Under the pieces are notes generated by a model that ran no database searches, was not told the origin of the DNA, and saw nothing but the letters and a program-made list of their open reading frames with translations. Shown in pieces: positions 1-12,100 of a DNA stretch of 64,000 nucleotides. The position numbers were made by a program, and so were the translations under genes. Position 1 is the stretch's first letter. Each line of letters opens with the position of its first letter. The stretch spans positions 1 through 64,000 of the forward strand of contig JANDJZ010000068.1 in the NCBI GenBank assembly GCA_027943245.1, read 5' to 3'. The stretch is from Acanthamoeba sp. SK_2022b. Its lineage: Eukaryota; Discosea; Longamoebia; Acanthamoebidae.

Positions 1-3000
1 TCCGCCGCAGCTCGCGCTTGAGCGCCTCGGCCTCCTCGTTCTTGCGCCACAGCTCCTTCTCGCGCTCGCGCAGCCTGGTCTCCCGCTCCGTTCGCTCCTT
101 GATCTCCACGAACAGCTTCTCCTCGATCTTCTTCACCAGGTCCTCCTTCTTCATCATGTGCTCCTTGAGCGCCTCCACCTCGCCCTTGGCCTCGCGCAGC
201 TTCTTCTCGCGCTCCTCCTCGTCCTCGTTGGCCAGCAGGTGGTTCTTGGTCTCGTAGATGGCGTTGATCCACTCGGTCTTCTCCTCCTCCCGCTGCGCGT
301 AGACGCTGAGGGCCTGCTCCTTCTCCCCCTCCCGGCTCAGCGACACGATCCGGAACCCGAACCGCCGCTCGGCCCGCTTGGGGTCGACCGGCAGCGGCAC
401 GACCTCGACCTCCCGCAGGTCGAACACGCGGTCCAGCTCGAGGTCCCGCACCGCCTCCTTGCCCGCCACCCCCGCGCCCAGCCCGAGCGCAGCCAGCTGC
501 TGCGAATCGGCCCCGCGGGACTTGTTCTTGCCGATCATCTTCTTGAGTCGCCGCTCGCCGATGGGCTTGACCTCCATCACGAGGTCGTTGAAGAGGTAGA
601 CGTGCACCGGCGCCGCTGCGCCGCCCCCGCCGCGCTTCGAGGCCAGCGACGACGAGGAGGACGACGAGGAGGACGACGACGATGAACCGCCCGTGGTGAA
701 GACGGCCTGCTTGAGGAGCACGCGCTCGGGCTCGTGCCACTCCTCGGCGCCCACCACGCGGCGGAACACCTTCTGCGTGTCCTCGTGCTGGGCCGCGCGG
801 GTGTCGACGGTCTTGGCGATGTTGCAGATCTTGTTGAAGGCGAGGTCGATCTGCTCGTAGTCGCTGCCGCCGTCCTTCTCGGTGCTGTCGAGGAGCTCCT
901 TGAGCAGGAGGCGGTAGCGCGGGATGCGCTGGATGGGCGTGATGAGCAGCGACGCGATGTCCATGTTGCGCGTGGCCTTCATCACGGGCTCGCTCGTCGC
1001 GTAGGCCCCAAAGGCCGCATAGTGCGTGAGCGCCTTGCGCAGCTCCATGATCGCCACGCCGTAGTGGTTGACGTACTGCGTGTAGACCATGAGCCCGTCG
1101 CCCATCTCCAGGAACACGTCGCCCACGCTCGTCGCGCCCTTCTTCTCCTCCTCGCCCTCCTCCCCGCCCGCCGCGTCACCCGTCTGCTCCTCCTCTTTCT
1201 GCGACTCGGACTCCGCGTCGCCGGTGGTCTCGCGCTCCGCGGCTTCGGGGGCAGCCGCGCCGTTGGCGGCGGCCTCCTTCTCCTCCCGCTCCTTCTGCCG
1301 TCGCTCGATGTCCCTCTGCTGGGCCTCCTGCAGCTGGGCGAGGAGGCGCTGGTGGTAGGGCAGCAGCGGCTCAACGCCCGCGAAGATGCTCTCAACGGTC
1401 GCGAGCGGGAGGAGCGAGTTGCGCGGACCTCGCAGCGGCGCCAGGAACATCTGCGCCCCCCAACTACTGGTGAACTCCATTCGATGCGACATGGTTGCAA
1501 GGGAGGGGGAGGCGTACATCGACTACGGTCTGCAGGATGGAGACGTAGGTGGCCTCGGTGGACACGATCTCGGCGATCACGCGCTGCCGCTTGACTGCGC
1601 GCTTCTCAGCCGGCGACACCGAAGACAGCGTGGCTGACACCGACGAAGCTGTGGAGAGGCGTCAGAGGATCAGCGTCGAGAGGGGGCCTCTCCCTCCCTC
1701 CCAGCGAAACAACGGGGTGCAGCTCGGCGATGCGCAGAGAGGGGGAGACGACGCACCGATGGTAGGCGAGGCCAGCGACAGCGAACCGCCCACCGAGGGC
1801 ACCTCCTGCGGGGCGCGCGGGGTCGCGCGAGGGCTGAGCGAGGTCTCGTCCTTGGCCTCGTCGGCCTCGTCGCCGCCGGCGACCGCGCGGGGCACCTTGG
1901 GCGTGTGCTCGGTGTCGGTGTCGGTGTCGCTGTTGGCGGCGACGGCCATGAGCTGCGGGATGGGCGGGAGCTGCTGCTGTCGAAGGATGGCCTGGTCCTC
2001 GAGCTGCTCCTTGAGGTGGTGCGCGCGTTTGCGCAGGGCCTTGTTCTCGCGCTTGAGCGCGCGCCACTTCTCCTCGTGCCCGCGGGCCTCCTCGCGCTTG
2101 CGTTCGGCGTCCTCGTCCCTGTTGCGCGCGCGGATGCGCTCCTCCTGCAACTCCTGCTCGACCACGCGCAGAGTGGCCTCGCGCTCGCGGAGGAGGGCCA
2201 CCAGCTCCCGTCGCTCCTTCTCGCGCTTGGCCACCTCCTTTGACAGCTCGGCGCTCTGCTTGGTCTCCTCGATGCTCCACTCCCTCAGCTTCTTCTCGTG
2301 CTCCTGCACCGCCTTCCTCGCCCCGTGCAGTTCCTGGTCCCGACCACGACGTTGTTTACCGCGTGACGGCGGCGACATGTCACGTTGAGTTCGGGAGCTC
2401 GGCTGCGGAGCCTTGATTGGGGGGGGGGCGAGAGAGAGAGAGAAAGGGAACAGCACAAGGGAGAGAGCGCCGTACCTGTGCAAGCTCTTGGGCGTGGGCA
2501 TCCTTGTCGAGGCACTGCTGCTCCAGCTGCGAGACCTTCTTGGACCTCTTCTTGAGCTTTCGCTCCGCGCTACGATGCAAGGCAAGAGAGAAAGAGTGAG
2601 CCAAGGGGAGGGACGAGAGGGGGTAGAGGGGGGGGGCAGCGGTTTACCGCTGGAGATCTTTCTTGACCGAGGCGAGGGCATCGAGCTTCTCCTGGAGGCC
2701 GCGCTCCTTCTTGTCGGCGTGCGACTTGGCCTTGTGCAGCTGCGTCTCACGCTCTTCGACATCGGCGGTGAGCAGGGCCACGCGGGCGTCGAGCTCCTTC
2801 TCGCTCTCGCGCAGACGCTCGATCGTGTCGCGCGCCGTCGCGAGTTCGATTCCCGCCGCCGCCAGCTTGTCCTCGGCGCGCTTGGCCCGCGCCTCGGCCT
2901 CGTCCGCCCTGCGCTTGTGCAGCTCGGCCTCGGCCTTCCGTTCGTTAAGCGCATCCGTGGCCTTGGCCAGGTCGTGCTTGTCGTTCTCGCTCTGGAGATG

Positions 3001-4991
3001 GATGGCACGCATCTCCTCCATCCACTTGGCGATGGTGCGCTCGATGGCGTCGAGCTCGCCCTGTCGCCGGAGCTCCTCGGCCTTGCGCTCGAGCTCACGC
3101 TCGTGCTCGCTGTGCACCAGTCGCGCCTCGAGTTCCCTCTTGGCCTCCTCGCGGGCCTTGAGGTCGACCTGCAGGGCCTGCAGCTCGCGCTCCTTAAGGT
3201 GGAGGTCGTGCGCGGCTTGCTCCTCGATCGCTGCGCGCTCACGCTTGAGCTGCTCGACCTCGGCGTTCTTGTCGTCGAGCGCGGAGCGCACGCTCTTGAG
3301 ACGCAGGCCCTTCTCCTCGATTTCGAGCTCCATGCGCTTGCCCCGGGCCAGGGCGGCCTCGAGCAGGGCCTCGGCCTGGTGGGTGTTGTCCTGCTCGTCG
3401 AGCTTGGCCTTGGCCTCCTCGACCTCCCGCTCCTTCTCCACCACGACCTCCTTCATGCGCTTCAGCTTGGCCTTCTTTTCCCCCAGCCGCTCGTGCAGCT
3501 CCAATTTCTCCCTTTCCATCAGTTCCTGCACATACGCAAGAACAACAACAACTCGTTACCAACTCCGAAAGAACGAACGCGAGCGAAGGCCGGGGGGGGG
3601 GGGCGTCGCACTTGGGTCTGTGAGTGAGCCGCGAGCTGGGAGGTGAGGGCCTGATTGGCTTCCTGGGCGGCGTTGAGCTGGTGTAGGTGGTCCATCAGCA
3701 TCTGCCGCATGCGTTCGAGATCCTCGTCGCGCTCCTCGATCTCGCGGTCGCGCCCGCAGGCCTCCTCCTTGACGCCCTCCACCGTGCGCTCGTTTTCGCG
3801 GAGTCGCTCGGCCAGCTGTCGCTCACGAACCTCCCACAGCTCCTTCTCCTCGCGTCGCTCGCTCTGAAGGCGCCCCAGCTCGGCCTCCTTGGCGCGCAGC
3901 TTCACTTCCCGGTCCTCCAGCTGCCGCTTGGCGATGTCGAGCTCCACCTCGCGCCGCTTGAGCATGCCCTCGCGCTCGCTGAGCCTCTCCTTGACGACGC
4001 CCATCTCCTTCTCGCGCCACTCCTTCTGGCGCTTGGTCACGTTCAACGCGATCGTGAGCCGCTCCATCTCGGCCCGCAGGAACTCCTTGTCCTTCTTCAG
4101 CTCCGCCACCGCCCGGTCCTTGGCCTCGCGTAGCTCGGCCACCTCGTTCAACCGCCGCTCCCACTCCTTTGCCAGGCGCTCTCCGGCGGTCTCGGCAGCT
4201 GAGCCGTTTGTTGTCGACCCGGCCGACGACGCAGACGACGGCGAGATCGGCGGCGGGGCCGAGGCAACGTTGGCCGAGCGGGGAGTGAGCGAGCCGCCGG
4301 AGGTGGCGGCCAAGAGCGTCGATAGCGCGGGGGACGGGGTGGCCCCGGTGCCGCGAGCGCTCAGCCGCTCCTCCCACTCCTTGCGTGGCGAGAGAAGCAG
4401 CGACGGGTGCGGGTTGAGCTGCTTCTGTTTGACCTCTTCCTCCTTCTTGAGCCACTCCTCCCTGCGCTGCGTCGCCGTCGCGCTCACGCCGCCTGTGAGC
4501 GTGCCCAGCGGGAGCTTCATGACCGGCCTCTGATCGGCCCTTCCCGCCACCTGCTGCTCGTGCTGCAAGCCCGCTCTTGGCTGTGCTTCCATAGTGTGGT
4601 CATCTGTCGCTGTCTCGTTATCCTTCGCTTCGTTCTTTTCTTCGTTCTTCACCGAGCTGGGCGTCGATCCCACGACAACCGCAGTCGCCGTAGGCGTCGC
4701 TGGTGCCGAGGTAGTAGCCCGAGGCGAAACGGGCCGGCCCATGAGCTGCATGAGGAGAGACGAGCCCGGCGATAGCGCCTGCCCGCCGGCATCGGGCAAG
4801 CTCTTCCCTCCCTCCACGGGACCCGCTTGGGTCGACGGCGTCGGTGAAGTCTCGTCTTCGCTTCCTTTCGTGTTCGGTGAGGCGATGCCTTCCGTTGGGG
4901 CAGGGCACGCGTGTTGTTGGGAAGGTCCCGCGTTCGTTTTCTCTTCGACACCCTTCTTCTCCTCGTCCTCCTTCCGCTCCATTTGTTCCAT
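1..4991 (-). CDS. Coiled-coil RhoGEF (DH-PH), 3' end beyond the window
   Basis: Predicted Rho-family guanine nucleotide exchange factor. Exons read 4991-3612, 3525-2648, 2569-2476, 2333-1757, 1648-1518 and 1450 to the edge; the first five sum to exactly 1020 codons. Residues 1-250 are low-complexity Ser/Pro/Thr; about 250-900 is a long heptad-rich coiled coil dense in Glu, Lys, Arg and Leu. The DH domain starts near residue 998 (RVIAEIVSTEATYVSIL), is interrupted by an acidic, Ala-rich insert, and resumes with YTQYVNHYGVAIMEL and the conserved helix LLITPIQRIPRYRLLLKELL. A PH-like domain follows (VYLFNDLVMEVKPI), holding a poly-Ser insert, then more coiled coil. The family activates Rac/Rho/Cdc42 GTPases to drive actin remodelling; the coiled coil probably mediates dimerisation or localisation. 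The start is the first ATG in the open frame; no stop precedes it for 69 bases, so a longer N-terminus is possible. Confidence 0.85.
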
Positions 4992-5558
4992 TGCCTCTTC
5001 TCTCGGAGCTGCAAGCCTCCCCCCAAAAGTTCCCGAATCAAGTTTAGGTCCCCGGCACAAAAGAGAGGGGCCCGAGAGGAGGGCCCAAAAGAGATGAAGT
5101 AATCACCTGAGGAGACCTGAGGCGGGTTCCGATTTCGTTAGATGGGTGAGCCAAAAGAACGGGGACCAGGAAGGAGAAGGCCCTCCCCTCTTCTCTTATC
5201 ACGCTTCGCTTTCGTTCTTTTTGTTGTTCTTGCCGGCAACCAGCGCGAACTGTCAGTACACCTCAGCTAATTAATGAGCTGTAGCGCCACGTTAACCAGA
5301 ATAGCAATGTCCTGGCTGATTGGCCGGCGCATCTTCACCCAACAGTTGCGCCCTGACAGTGTAATACGCAGAGATTTGTGAGACTGGTCTTTATGATGAT
5401 AGTTTAGGGTATTGACACTGAAGAACATATGTTCTGTACACACGCAGCCTCTTCATGAGGAGTCCAAGGTCGAAAGATAAAGCAACGTCTGTCGAAAACT
5501 GGGCGGCTAAAGGTAAAAGAGGGTAGATAGAGAAGTGGGTCGAATGCAGTGCGTTGGC
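4992..5558. other. Intergenic: RhoGEF promoter side and YccF 3' side
   Basis: This 567-base gap separates two minus-strand genes. It should hold the 3' UTR of the YccF gene and the promoter and 5' UTR of the RhoGEF gene. The stretch 5230-5420 is visibly less GC-rich than the flanking exons. I see no convincing reading frame, RNA gene or repeat. Confidence 0.5.
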
Positions 5559-6191
5559 TTACACCCTCTCCATGGGGGTGGTGGCAGCGAGGGCGGCAGC
5601 CTCGTTCCTCCTGACGGCCTCGGCGGTGGCGAGGTCCCTGCGGGCCTGCTTGTTGGCCTTGTACTTCTGCTTGCTGACGATCTTCTTGCCGATGGGCCAC
5701 AGGGCGAAGATGGCAAGCTTGGGGAACTGGAGGGCCGAGGGGATGCCGATGATGGTGAGAGCCTGGACGAGGCAAGCAAGGAGGAGGAACACGGAGATGG
5801 GGATGCCGAAGACGATGGCCCAGATGACGTTGGCGGCGATGGTGAGAGGCGACTTGGGGTTGCCGAGCGGGTTCTTGCCGCGACCAGAGCGAGGGACGGC
5901 CTTGTAGCCGACCGGGCAGAACACGAACCGGGCCAGCTTGAGCAGCTCCCAGGCGACGGGAAGACCGATGATGGTCACGGCGAAGGCGATTGCGGCAGCG
6001 AGGAAGAGCAGGCCGAGCGGGATACCAGCAAGCAGAATCCAGATCACGCGGCGGATGGCCAGGAATGGGTTGCGGTCCATCCTCGCCTTCAGGCGCCCGA
6101 AGGCGCCCTGCTGCTTGATGGGCGTGGAAACCGTGGTGGCGGTGGCGACGGGCACGGCGGGCGCGGCGGGGGCTACTACTGGGGTCGACAT
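5559..6191 (-). CDS. Double YccF-domain (DUF307-type) membrane protein
   Basis: Uninterrupted 210-codon frame. After an Ala/Pro/Val-rich N-terminus (residues 1-35) come two related halves. Each opens with the pattern NP-x-x-A/T-I and runs into hydrophobic segments: NPFLAIRRVIWILLAGIPLG near 46 and NPLGNPKSPLTIAANVIWAI near 112. Each ends with a TIIG(L/I)P turn and a (F)-x-P-(V/I)-G basic element (RFVFCPVGYK, FALWPIGKKI). This is the YccF inner-membrane signature of bacteria, here duplicated within one chain; at least four membrane segments are likely. Function in the family is not established. Start: ATG at 6191 lies two bases after an acceptor CAG, so translation begins just inside the second exon. 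The C-terminus is basic and Ala-rich, probably cytosolic. Confidence 0.75.
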   Translation of the reverse strand: MSTPVVAPAAPAVPVATATTVSTPIKQQGAFGRLKARMDRNPFLAIRRVIWILLAGIPLGLLFLAAAIAFAVTIIGLPVAWELLKLARFVFCPVGYKAVPRSGRGKNPLGNPKSPLTIAANVIWAIVFGIPISVFLLLACLVQALTIIGIPSALQFPKLAIFALWPIGKKIVSKQKYKANKQARRDLATAEAVRRNEAAALAATTPMERV

Positions 6192-6192
6192 T

Positions 6193-6266
6193 CTGCAGGA
6201 AAGCGCCAAAGGGTGAGTACTATGAACGCGGTGCTGGCGGAGGAAGGAAAGTGTGAATGCGAGTAC
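6193..6266 (-). other. 5' UTR intron of the YccF gene
   Basis: On the minus strand the leader reads ATTCAAG then GTACTCGC (donor at 6266) and closes with TTTCCTGCAG at 6193, two bases before the ATG. The length of 74 bases and the pyrimidine-rich acceptor match the coding introns of the window. Confidence 0.55.
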
Positions 6267-6387
6267 CTTGAATCTCAAGGTAGGAAGGAGAAAGAGGAAG
6301 GAGTTGGCGATGGAGTGAGAGGAGTGTGTAGTGGATGTGTGACTTGCTTTGCGCTCGGATGATGATAACGGAGCAGGCGCTAGTGGC

Positions 6388-6400
6388 AGCTTTTATGGGC
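6388..6400 (-). promoter_or_regulatory. TATA-like element upstream of the YccF gene
   Basis: The minus strand carries CCATAAAAGC in an otherwise GC-rich stretch, about 200 bases upstream of the YccF start codon and upstream of the leader exon implied by the 5' UTR intron. Position and sequence suit a TATA box; there is no transcript evidence. Confidence 0.35.
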
Positions 6401-6795
6401 GCCAACTGCGCCACCGCGTTCGCAACAGTTGGTAGAAATTTCGTCCTCCCTTAGGTGTCTTCTCCCCTACTCCAGATCGGCCTGGTGGGTCTGTGCAAGG
6501 AACAAGCTCGTTCAAGGTCAGAAGGACGGGCACGCGAAGCCGACCTGGCCCACGTCTCCCACAAACCAACCAGAAATTCCGCCCGTTCTTTAGCCTCGCG
6601 GCCAACCACTCGCCTTCTCCGTCGGAATTGCGACGCCCGTGCAACACCAACCACGCGCGAGCAATGTCAGCTATGTTACCAAAAAATAAAAACCAAGCCC
6701 GTGCTGTCTTTTTTTCGTGGTTGCCCTGCCTCGCCGGCGTACAGCCAGATTGGGGGGGGGGGCAGCGGTGGCACTGAGACGATAGAGCAGCAGGC
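6401..6795. other. Intergenic: upstream of YccF gene, downstream of ATCase
   Basis: About 390 bases between the TATA-like element of the YccF gene and the stop codon of the carbamoyltransferase gene. It holds the 3' UTR of the latter and a short G8 tract near 6753. Open frames here are not supported by splicing or domains. Confidence 0.4.
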
Positions 6796-8519
<1,724 letters not shown>

Positions 8520-8779
8520 GGTGCGGAGGATTGGGAGGAGAGTGGAGCGAGGCCTGGGTTTAACGCGCACTGTATTTCCAAGTAAGCCGCAGCTCTCTTC
8601 TCCGGAGAGCTCTCATCCCCAAATATCGCTACATCGCCGGCAAAAGGCCATAGACACGCGTGTCCACGCCCTTGTTCATGTCGAGGATTGCAGCCAGAAA
8701 AGTCGAATAAAGAAAATAAAGGAAAATACAAGCCACACGGCGAGGTCGGCGTACGCCGAGGCAGCAAGAGTTGGTGGGC

Positions 8780-9763
8780 TCAGTGGTCCTTGTGGTACTC
8801 CTCTTCGAGGGTGCACTGGCCCATGTCGTAATGGCGAGTGGCCTTGCGCCCATCGGAGCCGCTGGTGTACTTGCCCTTGCCGTGAGGCCGGTCGTCAGCC
8901 CACTCGCCCTTGTAGGAGTTGCCCGATCCAGCCCACTTGAACTTGCCAAAGCCATGCTTCACATCGTGGCTCCATTCACCATCATACGAATTACCGGAGG
9001 CGTAGATGTAGCGCCCCTTTCCGTGCTGTTCGTCATGAGCCCACTCGCCGTCGTAGACATCTCCCGACTCCCAAGTGAACCGGCCCTTACCATGCTTTTG
9101 GGTCTCTTTCCACTTGCCTTCGTAGACGTTGCCCGACCCGTAGCGGCAGCACCCCTCCCCCTCCCTGTTGCCGTGGCTCCACTCGCCCTCGTAGACGTCC
9201 CCGTTCATCCAAGTATACTTTCCATGGCCATGCGGTTGCCCGTCCTTGTCCACCTCGCCCACGTAGGTGCTTCCGTCCGTGTGTACAATCTCCTTCTACG
9301 AAAGTCAGCAGCACAAGGGGTGAAGATGTTAGAGGGGGAAGGTACGCCTCTACATACAACCCACTACATACACGGGACATGTGTGCTCGGGGTGAGGGAC
9401 GGCTGCCGCAGCAACGACGTGGTTTCACGAGGGGTCAAGCTTCTGCCTTGTGGGAATGCTGGGCGAAGGGACGACCATTTCCTTCTTTGTTTATCCAAGG
9501 GCGCCCGCGGTTGCCGGGGAGGAGACAGGCCAGTGGCTCGGGGAAGAGTTGTTGGTTGCACATTAACTTGTTATATACACAAACACGAACCTCTTGCCGC
9601 AGCTGGGTGAAAGACAAAGAACACAGAAAAGCTGGCTGCTGGTGGTGACGGTGTGGGTGCGTGCTGGCACTTCGTGACTCACTCGATCGGACAAGTGTTG
9701 GGGGGAGGTAGAGAAAAGAGCTGTGTACGTGGCTTCGCGAACGGGGATGGCATCCACATCCAT
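8780..9763 (-). CDS. MORN-repeat protein
   Basis: Two exons, 9763-9683 and 9295-8780, give 198 residues. The short first exon (27 codons, MDVDAIPVREATYTALF) ends in phase 0 at a GTGAGT donor and joins KEIVHTDGSTYVGEVDKDG. From about residue 30 to 175 there are roughly six MORN repeats of 23-25 residues with the pattern Y-x-G-x-(W/V)-x-x-G-x-x-H-G-x-G, for example GDVYDGEWAHDEQHGKGRY. MORN sheets commonly bind membrane phosphoinositides or act as scaffolds. There is no kinase domain, so it is a stand-alone MORN protein of unknown specific role. The C-terminus (EEEYHKDH) is acidic and histidine-containing. The long intron (387 bases) is unusual for this window. Confidence 0.85.
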
Positions 9764-10021
9764 GTCATCAGTACTTCGAAGTTGAGAACGGAGCAGACGT
9801 CGTAGAGTGATGATGGCGGTCGATAGAAGTAAGCAGTGGATGCCGGCGTCGAAAATGAAGAACTAAAGAGGCCGAAGCGAGAGGGAGGGCCGAGAGAGAG
9901 AAGAACAGCGAGATCCGCCCCCTAAACCAAGCCGACGCAGCGTTGAAGCGAAAAGAAGAGGAAGGGACGCGATCGAGGAGAGAGAAGTGCAGCACGTGTA
10001 GGAGAGAAGCAAGCGTCGGGC

Positions 10022-10947
<926 letters not shown>

Positions 10948-11269
10948 TATGATTGTTCAAGTCGGTAGAATAGAATCGATTTGGGTTGTGTGGATGGCAG
11001 TTGATGATCGAGTCTGTCCGTTGGGAAGTGGAGCTGCGGAGAGTGTGCCTTTGTGCCGGTGGTGTGTGGGTCGACGTCGACGGCTTAAGCGGCTACTGCG
11101 AAATCCCGTGGAGCACAAACGGGAAGCTTCCGCTTGACAAGCACGCAGCGTCGATTCTGTCACGAATAGTTTACATTCCCTACGCAGCACAGAAATGTGT
11201 TCTTGGTTTGGCCGGAAAAAACCAGCGAACGGGGCAGCAACATGGTCGGCGAGAGGATCCCAAGGGGAG
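10948..11269. other. Intergenic: Rab11 promoter and cupin 3' side
   Basis: A 322-base gap between two minus-strand genes. It should carry the Rab11 promoter and 5' UTR plus the 3' UTR of the cupin gene. No other feature is visible. Confidence 0.4.
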
Positions 11270-11960
11270 TCAGGGAAGGGGCTTGCCCGGAGCCCACTCG
11301 GGAGGGGCCAGAGTGAAGCCGGAGAACTCAAAAGCTGGTGCCACTGTGCAGCTGACCAGCGTCCACTTGCCCAACGCACTGCATCATTGATTGGGTCGAG
11401 AGTGAGGCCAGAATGCCAGAGGAGTGGTGCCATTCTCTCGCGTTGGTGAACATCGAGCGTACCGAGCACCCTGCCACGCATCCTTCGGTACCACGCCCTG
11501 AGGGCGCTGGCCAGCCTTGAGGTCAGCTCCCAGCACAGTGGTGCTCACCGTCTGGGCGTCCTCAGAGATCAAAAGCTCCAGCGGTGCACCTGTGGCGGCC
11601 ACAGGAAATGCCTTAGCGCCTGGAGTGCGCGTGTGCGTAAATGCAAGGGCACGCAGCGCACCGGAGTGCCAAAGCCAGGTCTCAACAGCGTCGACCTTGT
11701 GCCAGTGGGACTTCTGCCCCTCTGTGAGGAGAAAGTAGATGGCCGTGAACGCCCCGCGCTCTCCCTCCTCAGCTGGTGCCCGGAACGTTTCCTGCAGCTG
11801 CAGTCAGCTCTGCCGAGATGCACGGCGCATGCCGGTGACAGCAGAAGCGCATAAACAACAAAAGATGCAGATGGGGGTGAACCTTGTAGTAGCCGCCCTC
11901 GGGGTGAGGCTTCATGTCTAGAAGCTCCACTATTTCCTGTGCGTCCATTTGGTGGGCCAT
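11270..11960 (-). CDS. DUF985 (Cupin_5) family protein
   Basis: Three exons (11960-11883, 11791-11463, 11378-11270) sum to 171 codons plus stop, the usual size of this family. The N-terminal signature is EIVELLDMKPHPEGGYYKET, followed by the cupin strands FTAIYFLLTEGQKSHWHKVD with the metal-type His-x-His pair, WLWHSGAL, then RPQGVVPKDAWQGARALG and TLVSCTVAPAFEFSGFTL. The fold is a small beta barrel; the reaction of the family is not established. It is mostly bacterial, so a transferred origin is possible, but it carries two ordinary introns. An in-frame ATG 27 bases upstream (11987) would add nine residues; the 11960 start is preferred because it matches where bacterial members begin. Confidence 0.82.
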
Positions 11961-12100
11961 GCTTTGCGCGAGTGATCTTGTGGGCAAATAAATACAAACT
12001 AACTAAAATACAACAAAACAACAAGAAATACCAAAAGGCGGGAACGTCAGGGAAGCTGGTCGGATCCTCACTCACTTCGTAAGACCAATTGAGGGAGGGG

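Noticed and set aside
2413..3627. Long plus-strand open frames (about 400 codons) opposite the RhoGEF coiled coil
   Set aside because: GC-rich coiled-coil exons leave antisense frames open; these frames are low-complexity Leu/Ser/Arg and ignore the introns clearly seen on the minus strand.
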